DNA from: DASUPK01 sp036505735
Lineage (GTDB): Bacteria > Actinomycetota > Thermoleophilia > Solirubrobacterales > 70-9
NCBI GenBank assembly: GCA_036505735.1
Contig: DASXSZ010000036.1
Coordinates: 1 to 9,296 of the forward strand
Reading direction: 5' to 3'
DNA length: 9,296 nucleotides
A program made the position numbers and the translations under genes. The notes beneath the pieces were generated by a model. That model saw only the letters and a list, made by a program, of their open reading frames with translations. It did no database searches and was not told the origin of the DNA. Positions 1 through 6,509 of this stretch are shown here, one piece after another. Position 1 is the stretch's first letter; every line of letters starts with the position of its first letter.

Positions 1-1
1 G

Positions 2-619
2 CCGACCCAGGAGCTCTACACGCTCTTCGGGACCGCCGTCGCATCGGAGCGGGGCACCCGGACGCTGACCGGGGTAGAGGCCCAGGGCATGACGGCCTGC
101 CCCTGCGCCCAGGGCCTGGTGGAGGACGGCGCCCGCGACCGCCTGGCTGAACAGGGATTCAGCTCCGAAGACATCGATCGGATCGTCGACGCGGTCCCAC
201 TCGCCACCCACAACCAGCGCGGGATCGGCACGCTCTACGTCGGCCGCCCCGAGGACTCCGGCGTGGAGATCGACGCGCGCCAGCTCCTGCGGATCGTCGA
301 GAGCTCCATGTCCAGCGAGATCTACGAGCTGATGAAGCGCGCCGACGAGCGCGCCGTAGTCGAGAAGGCCCACGCCAACCCCCGCTTCGTCGAGGACTGC
401 GTGCGGGAGATGATCCGCCAGGTGGTGGAGGCCTTCCCCGAGCTGCGCGACGGCGCCTTCGTCCACTCCCGCCAGGAGAACCTCGAGACGATCCACCGCC
501 ACAACGTGGTCGCGGAGCGCTACGGCCTGCTCTCCGAGATCACCGAGGAGCTGGAGAGCGGTGAGCACTCGCGCCACCACACGACGATGCGCGAGTGGCT
601 CGAGGCCCCCGCGGCGTAG
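2..619 (+). CDS. mptA: GTP cyclohydrolase, MptA/FolE2 type (5' partial)
   Basis: Type IB GTP cyclohydrolase, a cytosolic metalloenzyme that opens GTP at the first step of pterin/folate synthesis. The reading frame is open from base 2, so the N-terminus lies outside the window; 205 residues are visible against about 260-310 for the family. Key signatures are GVEAQGMTACPCAQ at fragment residues 24-37, with the metal-site cysteine region C33-P-C35, and QENLETIHRHNVVAER near the C-terminus. The TACPCAQ form and the IHRHN motif resemble MptA (product 7,8-dihydroneopterin 2',3'-cyclic phosphate) more than bacterial FolE2, which typically has a CPCSK-like motif; this distinction is from memory. The ATG at base 89 falls inside the conserved motif and is not the start. 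The gene ends in TAG six bases before the convergent pgsA stop. Family is near certain; MptA versus FolE2 product is less sure. Confidence 0.9.
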   Translation, partial: PTQELYTLFGTAVASERGTRTLTGVEAQGMTACPCAQGLVEDGARDRLAEQGFSSEDIDRIVDAVPLATHNQRGIGTLYVGRPEDSGVEIDARQLLRIVESSMSSEIYELMKRADERAVVEKAHANPRFVEDCVREMIRQVVEAFPELRDGAFVHSRQENLETIHRHNVVAERYGLLSEITEELESGEHSRHHTTMREWLEAPAA

Positions 620-625
620 CTCCGC

Positions 626-1180
626 CTAGACGGTCGGCTTCGCCCGCGGCCGGGCAGCCAGCATCCGCCGGAACCCAAAGAAGTAGTCGACCCCACTGAT
701 CACCGTGGCCGCGACCGCGGCGTAGACGAGAAGGTTCACCCCGAGCGGCGCCGGATTCACGGCGATCAGGCAGATGATCGCCGCCACCTGGAGGATCGTC
801 TTCGCCTTCCCCAGCCAGCTCGCCTGGATCACCACCCCCTGCTCGGCCGCGACCATCCGCAGCCCGGTGACCGCGAACTCGCGGGCGATGATCACCATCG
901 CGATCCAGGCGTCTAGCCGATTGAGGGAGACAAGCGCGATCAGCGACGCGGCCACGAGCAGCTTGTCCGCGATCGGGTCCATCAGCTTGCCGAACGTCGT
1001 GACCGCCCCGCGCTGACGAGCGATGTAGCCGTCGAGCGTGTCGGTGAGCGCGGCGAGCGCGAACACGCCGGCGGCGATCGCATCTCCGTTCGGCGTCTCG
1101 TCCAGCAGCGCCACCACGACCACCGGCACCAGCAGGATGCGCAGCACGGTGAGCGCGTTTGGCAGGTTGAGCGGGAACAC
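626..1180 (-). CDS. pgsA: CDP-diacylglycerol--glycerol-3-phosphate 3-phosphatidyltransferase
   Basis: Integral membrane enzyme that joins CDP-diacylglycerol and glycerol-3-phosphate to phosphatidylglycerol phosphate, the committed step to phosphatidylglycerol and cardiolipin. The 184-residue protein has the usual PgsA length. The full CDP-alcohol phosphotransferase signature is present: D47-x2-D50-G51-x2-A54-R55, then G64-x3-D68-x3-D72. The N-terminal LPNALTVLRILLVPV is typical of PgsA. Hydrophobic stretches at about 13-27, 33-46, 74-86, 91-108, 127-143 and 147-167 fit about six membrane helices. The start is GTG, 18 bases after the uracil-DNA glycosylase stop, so it is probably the last gene of the minus-strand operon. 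The same fold includes other CDP-alcohol transferases such as phosphatidylinositol phosphate synthase, but the N-terminus favours PgsA. Confidence 0.9.
   Translation of the reverse strand: MFPLNLPNALTVLRILLVPVVVVALLDETPNGDAIAAGVFALAALTDTLDGYIARQRGAVTTFGKLMDPIADKLLVAASLIALVSLNRLDAWIAMVIIAREFAVTGLRMVAAEQGVVIQASWLGKAKTILQVAAIICLIAVNPAPLGVNLLVYAAVAATVISGVDYFFGFRRMLAARPRAKPTV
636..659 (+). terminator. GC-rich hairpin after mptA, possible terminator
   Basis: GGCT (636-639) pairs with AGCC (656-659), and GCCCG (642-646) pairs with CGGGC (651-655) around a CGGC loop. This gives nine base pairs with a two-base bulge. It begins 16 bases after the mptA stop but lies inside the last codons of pgsA on the other strand. 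No T-run follows, so it is not a classical intrinsic terminator; at most it is a tract-less hairpin of the kind proposed for actinobacteria. Coding constraint at high GC could produce it by chance. Confidence 0.25.
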
Positions 1181-1198
1181 CGCGCAAGTATCGCCTGC

Positions 1199-1903
1199 TC
1201 ACGAGCCGGCACGCTCCCGGGCGCGGACGAAGACCGCGTCCATCATCGGCTCGGTCAGCCGCCCGGTGAAGGTGTTCTGCTGGGAGGGGTGAAAGCAGCC
1301 GACGAGGGAGAGCTGCCGCCGGTCGCGGCCCGGGATCTCGAGCACCGCCTCGGCCCCGTGGGCGAAGCGGGGACGCGGCCGGGGCAGCTCCGCCCCGAGG
1401 GCGGAGAGTGCCAGCAGCGAGCCCGCCCACGCGAAGGACCCGAGCGCGACGATCACCCGCGCGGCGCGAAGCAGGCGCAGCTCGCGAACCAGATACGGCA
1501 CACAGTTGTCCCGCTCCTCCGCGGTCGGACGGTTCTCAGGCGGCGGGCAGCGGTTCACCGCCGTTACGTAGGCACCCCACAGCCGCAGACCGTCGTCGGC
1601 GCTCACCGAGGTCGGCTGGTTCGCCAGGCCGGCCCGATGAAGAGCGGCGAAGAGCCAATCCCCGGAACGGTCGCCGGTGAAGATCCGGCCGGTGCGGTTG
1701 CCGCCGTGCGCGGCTGGCGCCAGCCCCACGATCACGATCGAGGCTGCGGTGTCGCCGAAGCCCGGAAGCGGCCTGGCCCAGTACGGCTGACCGCGGTAGC
1801 GGCGCGGGGGCGCGGCGGCGCTCCGCTCGCGCCACTCCACCAGCCGCGGGCAGCGAGTGCACGAGGTGACCTGCCGGCGAAGAGCTTCGAGTGAATCGGC
1901 CAT
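1199..1903 (-). CDS. Family 5 (UDGb-type) uracil-DNA glycosylase
   Basis: DNA-repair glycosylase that removes uracil, and in characterised UDGb enzymes also other deaminated bases, leaving an abasic site. The 234-residue protein carries the family 5 signature: GLAPAAHGGNRTGRIFTGD at residues 60-78, a motif A lacking the usual catalytic Asp/Asn, and the H205-P-S-Q-Q-N210 motif. Four cysteines placed as in Fe-S cluster UDGs are present: C15 and C18 near the N-terminus, then C119 and C134. The start is ATG at 1903, 30 bases after the fcl stop. A repair enzyme between a nucleotide-sugar gene and pgsA is functionally unrelated to its neighbours and is probably co-transcribed for historical reasons. 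Confident for family, not for exact substrate range. Confidence 0.92.
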   Translation of the reverse strand: MADSLEALRRQVTSCTRCPRLVEWRERSAAAPPRRYRGQPYWARPLPGFGDTAASIVIVGLAPAAHGGNRTGRIFTGDRSGDWLFAALHRAGLANQPTSVSADDGLRLWGAYVTAVNRCPPPENRPTAEERDNCVPYLVRELRLLRAARVIVALGSFAWAGSLLALSALGAELPRPRPRFAHGAEAVLEIPGRDRRQLSLVGCFHPSQQNTFTGRLTEPMMDAVFVRARERAGS

Positions 1904-1933
1904 CAGCCCAGCATTGCCGAAGCTGCGTATGGC

Positions 1934-2890
1934 TCAGGTCAGAGCGAGGCTGCCGCGGAAGCTCTCGATCGTCCGCCTGAGCCCCTCCTCGAGCGGCATC
2001 TCCGCCTCGAACCCGACGAGCTTGCGGGCACGACTCACGTCGAGATACCGCTTTGGCTGCCCGTCCGGCCTGGAGGTGTCCCAGCTGGTCTCCCCGTCGA
2101 AGCCGGCCAGCTTGGAGATCGATTCGGCGAGGTCACGGATCCTCGTCTCGGTCCCGGTGCCCACGTTGACGGGCTCCGAGGTGTCGAGCCTCTCCGCGCA
2201 GAGGAGCAGCGCCCGGGTCGCGTCGTCCACGTAGAGGAACTCGCGCGACGGTTCGCCCGTCCCCCAGAGCACGACCTCGGGCTCGCCGCGCTCGACGGCG
2301 ACCACGTACTTGTGGATCATCGCCGCGATCACGTGGGAGTCCTCGAGGTCGAAGTTGTCACCCGGCCCGTAGAGGTTGGCCATCACCGGGGCGCAGGAGT
2401 CGAGTCCGTACTGGCGTCGATAGGCGTCCGAGAGCACGAGCAGCATCTTCTTGGCCAGCCCGTAGGGCGCGTTCGACTCCTCCGGGTAGCCGTCCCAGAT
2501 GTCGTCTTCGCTGAACGGCACGGGCGTGAACTTGGGATAGGCGCAGACCGAGCAGGCGGCCACCAGCTTCTCCGTTCCCAGCTCGCGGCAGGCCTCGAAC
2601 ACGTTCAAGCCCATCGCGAGGTTGTCGCGGGCGAGCGGGCCCGGGTTGCGGCGGTTGTAGCCGATGCCACCGACGTTGGCCGCGAGGTGGATGACGACGT
2701 GGGCGCCTTCGAGGGCGGCGAAGCAGGCCGCCCGATCGCGAAGGTCGTGCTCGGCCGAGCGCACCACGGTGACGTCCGCGCCGAGCTCCTCCAGTCGCGC
2801 GACCGTCGGCCGGCCCAGGAAGCCGGCCCCTCCGGTGACCGCGACCGCCTTGCCGGACCAGAAGCGCTCGTTTGGGCTCACATGAGCCAT
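1934..2890 (-). CDS. fcl: GDP-L-fucose synthase (epimerase/reductase)
   Basis: Short-chain dehydrogenase/reductase that epimerises C3/C5 and reduces C4 of GDP-4-keto-6-deoxy-D-mannose with NADPH, yielding GDP-L-fucose. The 318-residue protein has the Rossmann motif GGAGFLG (20-26) and the family blocks HLAANVGGI (68-76), YPKFTPVPF (118-126) and NLYGPGDNF (172-180). Catalytic residues S114, C116, Y143, K147 and H186 keep exactly the spacing of E. coli S107, C109, Y136, K140 and H179 (numbering from memory). The retained Cys/His pair indicates epimerase as well as reductase activity. I chose the ATG at 2890, ten bases after the preceding stop. The frame stays open to 2983, but that extension overlaps the upstream glycosyltransferase and looks non-family; a GTG at 2881 is an alternative. 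It acts after Gmd (7757-8719), encoded on the opposite arm. Confidence 0.88.
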   Translation of the reverse strand: MAHVSPNERFWSGKAVAVTGGAGFLGRPTVARLEELGADVTVVRSAEHDLRDRAACFAALEGAHVVIHLAANVGGIGYNRRNPGPLARDNLAMGLNVFEACRELGTEKLVAACSVCAYPKFTPVPFSEDDIWDGYPEESNAPYGLAKKMLLVLSDAYRRQYGLDSCAPVMANLYGPGDNFDLEDSHVIAAMIHKYVVAVERGEPEVVLWGTGEPSREFLYVDDATRALLLCAERLDTSEPVNVGTGTETRIRDLAESISKLAGFDGETSWDTSRPDGQPKRYLDVSRARKLVGFEAEMPLEEGLRRTIESFRGSLALT

Positions 2891-2900
2891 CGAGGAAAGG

Positions 2901-3890
2901 CTAGCTGCCGGAATCCGTCTCGCCGACGCGGTCCCGGTGGCGGATCTTGGGGCGGATGGGCTCGGGCACGAAGTCGAGGGCACGCCCGCCGGCGCGAAGG
3001 ATGCCGTTGACGGCGCGCTGGAAGAGCTCCTGCCTCGGCCGCCTGAACAGTTCCGACGAGGATGCGTCGGCGGCGAGATCCCGGCGCACCTCCGCGGGGT
3101 GCTCGAGCGGGAACGAGATGCCCTCCAGGGGCCGGCTGGCGATCTGGAGTGGATCGGCGATCGCGGTTGTGGCCTTGTCCCCGAAGCCGATGTTCGAGAT
3201 GAGGTTCCGGTTCGGATTGGCGCTGAGGAGACCGCGGCCGAGGCACACGTAGCTCCACTGGGCGTCCCAGTTGTCGATCTCCAGGGAGTGGTCCCAGACG
3301 AAGCGCCAGTAGCGCCGCTCAGCTTCCAGGTCGAACATGCGCCGAAGCCGGGCCCTCCGCTCCGCCTTGGTCTGCGCGTGCCAGTCGCTCAGGTCGACGT
3401 CGAAGAGGCGCCATGCACGCCGCCAGGTCGCCCAGCCCCAGATGTGCACGTAGCGGGAGAAGTGGTAGCTAGCCTCGGCCGGCGGCCTGCGCAGCAGCTG
3501 GCTGCCCGAGATGTGAACGATCCGCTCGTCGTCCCGATACCGGTGGAGGAGCTCGTCGCAGTAGGGGAAGAAGCTCGGATGGGGCAGGCAATCGTCCTCG
3601 AGGATGACCGCGTCATCGACCTCGGCGAAGACCCGATCGAGGCCACTGGGAATCCGCCTTTTCACACCCAGGTTCTCGTCCGCGAAGTCCCGTACGACGT
3701 CGCAAGGCCAGTCGACTCCGTCGACCACGGCGCGGGCTTCCTCGCATCCCCGGGCATCGTCCTCGTTTCCGGGCCGCGGTCCATCGGCGATCAGGAAGAG
3801 CTTGGGCGGGCGCGCCTCGCGAATGCGCTCGAGGACCCTCGCGGTTCGCTCCGGGCGGCGGAAGAGGATCAGTGCTACCGCGGTCTCCAT
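2901..3890 (-). CDS. GT-A fold glycosyltransferase, HlpA-like
   Basis: Predicted cytoplasmic or membrane-associated GT-A glycosyltransferase of the group often annotated as hemolytic protein HlpA-like, common in bacterial glycan clusters. The 329-residue protein has an N-terminal nucleotide-binding half (VALILFRRPERTARV at 5-19, LIADGP at 33-38), the metal-binding acidic motif ILEDDCLPHPSFFPYCDEL (96-114, with E98-D99-D100), RYVHIWGWATWRRAWR (146-161) and, further on, IDNWDAQW (205-212) and NLISNIGFGD (229-238). All are group-typical from memory. The C-terminus is basic and poorly conserved. The start ATG lies 31 bases after the upstream glycosyltransferase stop, and the stop is ten bases before fcl, consistent with one transcript. 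Donor and acceptor sugars cannot be read from the sequence; with fcl next door, GDP-fucose is possible but unproven. The HlpA name does not imply haemolysis. Confidence 0.82.
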   Translation of the reverse strand: METAVALILFRRPERTARVLERIREARPPKLFLIADGPRPGNEDDARGCEEARAVVDGVDWPCDVVRDFADENLGVKRRIPSGLDRVFAEVDDAVILEDDCLPHPSFFPYCDELLHRYRDDERIVHISGSQLLRRPPAEASYHFSRYVHIWGWATWRRAWRLFDVDLSDWHAQTKAERRARLRRMFDLEAERRYWRFVWDHSLEIDNWDAQWSYVCLGRGLLSANPNRNLISNIGFGDKATTAIADPLQIASRPLEGISFPLEHPAEVRRDLAADASSSELFRRPRQELFQRAVNGILRAGGRALDFVPEPIRPKIRHRDRVGETDSGS

Positions 3891-3921
3891 CAGCGGAAGC
3901 GTGCCAGACGCGTGGGCATGG

Positions 3922-4896
3922 CTAGTCGGTTCGGAGCTGCGCGGCGAAGATCGCTGGACGCACCTTCCTCGCGCGCTGGATATTGCGGCGCTTTCGCAGG
4001 GTCGAGGGCATCGCCCGGAGGAAGGAGGCGTAGGCGCGCAGGACGGTCCGGGCGACCCCCTCCCGCCTGGCGGCGATCAGCTGCCCGTAGTGGTAGCGCG
4101 CGATCTGCGGTAGCGAGCGCAGCAGGATCGAGGCCGGGAGGTCCTTGAACAAGGTGATCAGCGCGTTCCGGACCAGGTAGAAGCGAGAGAGCTCGGATTG
4201 AACGCCCACGGTCCCACCCCTGACGTGGAACGCCTTCGGCTCCGGGACGTAGAGCCCGGTGTAGCCGGCGAGCAGCATGCGCAGGCAGGCGTCGCCATCC
4301 TCGCAGTAGAGGAAGTAGTCCTCGTCGAAGCCGCCTGCGCGATTCAGCGCCTCGCGGCGGTAGAGCGCCGCGGCCGCGGTCACGATCGCCGTGGGCCGGC
4401 GTTCCTCGTACTGTCCCGTGTCCGGCTGGTCGAGCCCTATCGGCTCGAAGCGACCGCACACGAAGAAGTCATGCCCCGCCTGCTCGATCACATCGCGATC
4501 GTCGTGCCGCATGATCTTGCCGGTGACGAACCCAACTGCTTGGTCGCGGTCCAGCTCATCCACCAGCAGCTCGAGCCAGTCGGGCGAGAGCTCGACGTCG
4601 TTGTTGAGCAGGGCGACGTACCGGCCCCGGCTCGCATCGACGCCGCGATTGATCGCCGTCGGAAACCCGGCATTGGCCGGGAGCGCGACCACGTTCACCT
4701 CCGGCCATCTCCGCCGCAGATACTCGACCGAACCGTCGCTTGATCCGTTGTCCACCACGGTGACGTCGAAGGCCCTGAAGGTCTGCTTGGCGAGGGTCTC
4801 GAGCACCATCTCGAGGTACACCAGGCCGTCTCGCGGCGTCGCCCCGTCGCGGCTGGGGATCACGATCGAGACGGTCGGCTGGGAATCGGTCTCCAT
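3922..4896 (-). CDS. Family 2 glycosyltransferase, WbbL/rhamnosyltransferase-like
   Basis: Inverting GT-A glycosyltransferase expected to add a sugar to a lipid-linked glycan on the cytoplasmic face. The 324-residue protein shows GT2 order: VSIVIPSRDG (9-18), VVDNGSSDGS (47-56), a NAGF-like loop (75-78), LLNNDVELSPDWL (96-108, with N99-D100 as the DxD equivalent), an AAALYRREAL block (175-184), and GGFDEDYFLYCEDGD (188-202) with the E199-D200 pair. The basic tail RKRRNIQRARKVRP (301-314) resembles WbbL-type rhamnosyltransferases. I chose the ATG at 4896 because the GT2 fold begins eight residues later; the frame stays open upstream to 5613, but that stretch is antisense to the divergent gene. 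It is the first gene of the minus-strand operon. Sugar specificity is unknown; rhamnose or fucose are guesses. Confidence 0.88.
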   Translation of the reverse strand: METDSQPTVSIVIPSRDGATPRDGLVYLEMVLETLAKQTFRAFDVTVVDNGSSDGSVEYLRRRWPEVNVVALPANAGFPTAINRGVDASRGRYVALLNNDVELSPDWLELLVDELDRDQAVGFVTGKIMRHDDRDVIEQAGHDFFVCGRFEPIGLDQPDTGQYEERRPTAIVTAAAALYRREALNRAGGFDEDYFLYCEDGDACLRMLLAGYTGLYVPEPKAFHVRGGTVGVQSELSRFYLVRNALITLFKDLPASILLRSLPQIARYHYGQLIAARREGVARTVLRAYASFLRAMPSTLRKRRNIQRARKVRPAIFAAQLRTD

Positions 4897-4923
4897 CTGG
4901 AGCGCGTTTTTAGCGGGGCCGGC
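4897..4923. promoter_or_regulatory. 27-base divergent start region of two glycan operons
   Basis: The two arms of the cluster start back to back: ATG at 4896 on the minus strand and GTG at 4924 on the plus strand. Only 27 bases lie between them, with one locally AT-rich run, GTTTTTAG (4906-4913). Read on the minus strand it gives TAAAAA, a four-of-six match to a -10 box ending ten bases before the ATG, so a leaderless or nearly leaderless transcript would fit. On the plus strand GGGG lies five bases before the GTG, a weak ribosome-binding match. At least one promoter must extend into the opposing coding sequence. Promoter elements are inferred, not proven. Confidence 0.4.
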
Positions 4924-6156
4924 GTGAGCCCGCTTCGAGTCTGCATCGACGCGCGCCTCCGCGGCGGGCGGTGGGGCGGCGTCGAGCAGGCCCTGATCGG
5001 CATCGCGGCCGGCCTCTCCAAGCTCGAGGACGGCGACGAGGAGTTCCTCTTCCTCATCAACCGGGGAGAGGAGGACTGGATCCGTCCCTACGTAACCGGG
5101 CCCTGCCGGCTGCTGCCGACGCGGCGTGGACGGCCCCAGCGGAGGGTGCGGGCGATCGGCAGGGGGCTCCTGGAGCGGACCCCGCGGATCGGCACTCGTT
5201 TCTCCGTCCGCACCTCGGACGGAACGGTGGAGCGCGCCGCCGTGGACCTGGTCCACTTCCCCATCCAGGATGCCTTCGTCACCGACGTGCCCAGCATCTA
5301 CCAGCCACACGACCTCCTGCACGTCCACCATCCCGGCTTCTTCAGCCCCTGGGAGTGGGATCGCCGCGAGCGCATCTACCGGACGCACTGCGAGCGGGCC
5401 CGGATGGTGCTGGCGATGACCTCGTGGGGGAAGCGTGATCTGATCGCCCACTATGGCCTGCCCGACGAAAAGGTCCGCGTGGTGCCGTGGGGGTCGGTGC
5501 TGTGGGAGTACCCGCAGCCATCGTCCTCGGATCTGGAGCGGCTGCGTGAAACGCTGTCGCTTCCCGAGGGCTTCCTCCTCTACCCGGCGCAGACCTGGCC
5601 GCACAAGAATCACGAGGGGCTGCTCGAGGCCCTCGCGCTGATCCGAGAACGCGAGGGCGTGACCATCCCGTTGGTCTGCCCGGGCAAGCGGAACCGTGAC
5701 TTCGGCCGGATCGAGGCGCGCATGCGCGAGCTCGGCCTCGAGGCGACCACCCGGTTCCCGGGGTTCGTCAGCCCGCTTGACCTCCGCGGCCTCTACGAGC
5801 TGGCGACCGCGCTGGTCTTCCCAAGCCGCTTCGAGGGCTGGGGCCTGCCCGTCTGCGAGGCGTTCTCGGCCGGGCTGCCGGTGGCGTCGTCATCAGCGAG
5901 CAGCCTCCCCGACCTCGTCAGCGATGCGGCGCTCCTCTTCGACCCTGACGAGCCCGAGCGGATCGCCGAGAGCATCCTGCGCCTCTGGCGGGACCCGGTG
6001 CTGCGCGAGACTCTCGCCGAGCGCGGCCGGGCGCGGGGCTCGCAGTTCAGCTTCGACCGCACGGCGCGCCTCTTTCGCGCCCACTACCGCCGCCTCGGTG
6101 GGCGAAAGCTCCCAGAGGAAGACCGTATCCTTCTGGCCAGCCCGCCCCTCGCCTGA
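4924..6156 (+). CDS. GT-B glycosyltransferase, family 4 (group 1)
   Basis: Retaining GT-B glycosyltransferase that probably extends a cytoplasmic, lipid-linked surface glycan from a nucleotide-sugar donor. The 410-residue protein has the N-terminal acceptor-domain start VCIDARLRGGRWGGVEQ (6-22) and a C-terminal donor domain with YPAQTWPHKNH (220-230), containing basic residue K228. The EX7E motif is E304 to E312 within FEGWGLPVCEAFSAGLPV. No signal peptide or membrane span is evident. I chose the GTG at 4924 because the conserved first beta strand begins five residues later, as is normal for GT4 proteins. It is the first gene of the plus-strand operon, divergent from the GT2 gene, and ends 28 bases before the coiled-coil gene. 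The closest functional class by motif is mannosyltransferase-like GT4, but the sugar cannot be assigned. Confidence 0.88.
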   Translation: MSPLRVCIDARLRGGRWGGVEQALIGIAAGLSKLEDGDEEFLFLINRGEEDWIRPYVTGPCRLLPTRRGRPQRRVRAIGRGLLERTPRIGTRFSVRTSDGTVERAAVDLVHFPIQDAFVTDVPSIYQPHDLLHVHHPGFFSPWEWDRRERIYRTHCERARMVLAMTSWGKRDLIAHYGLPDEKVRVVPWGSVLWEYPQPSSSDLERLRETLSLPEGFLLYPAQTWPHKNHEGLLEALALIREREGVTIPLVCPGKRNRDFGRIEARMRELGLEATTRFPGFVSPLDLRGLYELATALVFPSRFEGWGLPVCEAFSAGLPVASSSASSLPDLVSDAALLFDPDEPERIAESILRLWRDPVLRETLAERGRARGSQFSFDRTARLFRAHYRRLGGRKLPEEDRILLASPPLA

Positions 6157-6184
6157 GGGCGCCTGGGCTCTCACCGGCGGATCC

Positions 6185-6508
6185 ATGACGGAGGCAACGA
6201 CACCCGTACGGCGCGCCGTCCTGGCGGTCAGGCGCTTGGCCGCGATCCTGGTCTCCCGGCTGCGCAAGGCGTTCGGTGGCCTGTTGGCGCTGGTCCTGCA
6301 CGGCCAGCTTCGCGACCTGAGCCGTCAGACCCAGCGGCTCGGGGCCGCCTCGGTCGAGTCGATGACGTACGTCGGAGGCGAACTTCAGGCCCTGGACGAG
6401 CGCCTCTCCCGGATCGAGGAGGAGCTGGCGGCGCTCCGGGCGGAGCTGGAGGAGTCGCGCCAGCACGAGTCAGCCGACCCAGGCCAAATCAGGCAACCCT
6501 CGGGCTGA
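6185..6508 (+). CDS. Small coiled-coil protein of unknown function
   Basis: I do not recognise this 107-residue protein. Residues 8-40 are cationic and hydrophobic (Arg/Lys spaced among Ala, Leu, Val), suggesting a helix that could lie on or dip into the membrane; no cleavable signal peptide is evident. Residues 60-92 form a strong heptad coiled coil, with M60, V63, L67, L70, L74, I77, L81, L84 and L88 at alternating three- and four-residue spacing. The tail (93-107) is polar. The ATG at 6185 follows GGCGG, one of the few plausible ribosome-binding sites here. The stop TGA is one base before the next glycosyltransferase ATG, so translational coupling is likely. Small coiled-coil proteins beside glycosyltransferases occur in actinobacteria (some called DUF6752, from memory); membership is unchecked. 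A scaffolding role would be a guess. Confidence 0.75.
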   Translation: MTEATTPVRRAVLAVRRLAAILVSRLRKAFGGLLALVLHGQLRDLSRQTQRLGAASVESMTYVGGELQALDERLSRIEEELAALRAELEESRQHESADPGQIRQPSG

Positions 6509-6509
6509 G

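Noticed and set aside
89..619. ATG at 89 as the start of a complete 176-residue protein.
   Set aside because: It begins within the conserved QGMTACPCAQ motif, and family-like sequence continues upstream to the window edge.
540..1430. 296-residue minus-strand open frame spanning mptA, pgsA and udg ends.
   Set aside because: Ala/Arg/Gly-rich with no domain, and in a different frame from PgsA and the glycosylase, which both have intact signatures.
2891..2983. 31-residue N-terminal extension of Fcl.
   Set aside because: It is Ser/Pro/Arg-rich, overlaps the end of the HlpA-like gene in another frame, and precedes an already complete Rossmann start.
2937..4148. 403-residue plus-strand open frame.
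   Set aside because: It is antisense to the HlpA-like and GT2 genes, has no recognisable domain, and its composition is that of a GC-driven shadow frame.
4897..5613. Upstream extension of the GT2 frame giving a 563-residue minus-strand reading frame.
   Set aside because: The added residues are low-complexity, without family resemblance, and antisense to a clear GT4 coding sequence. The GT2 fold starts right after the ATG at 4896.
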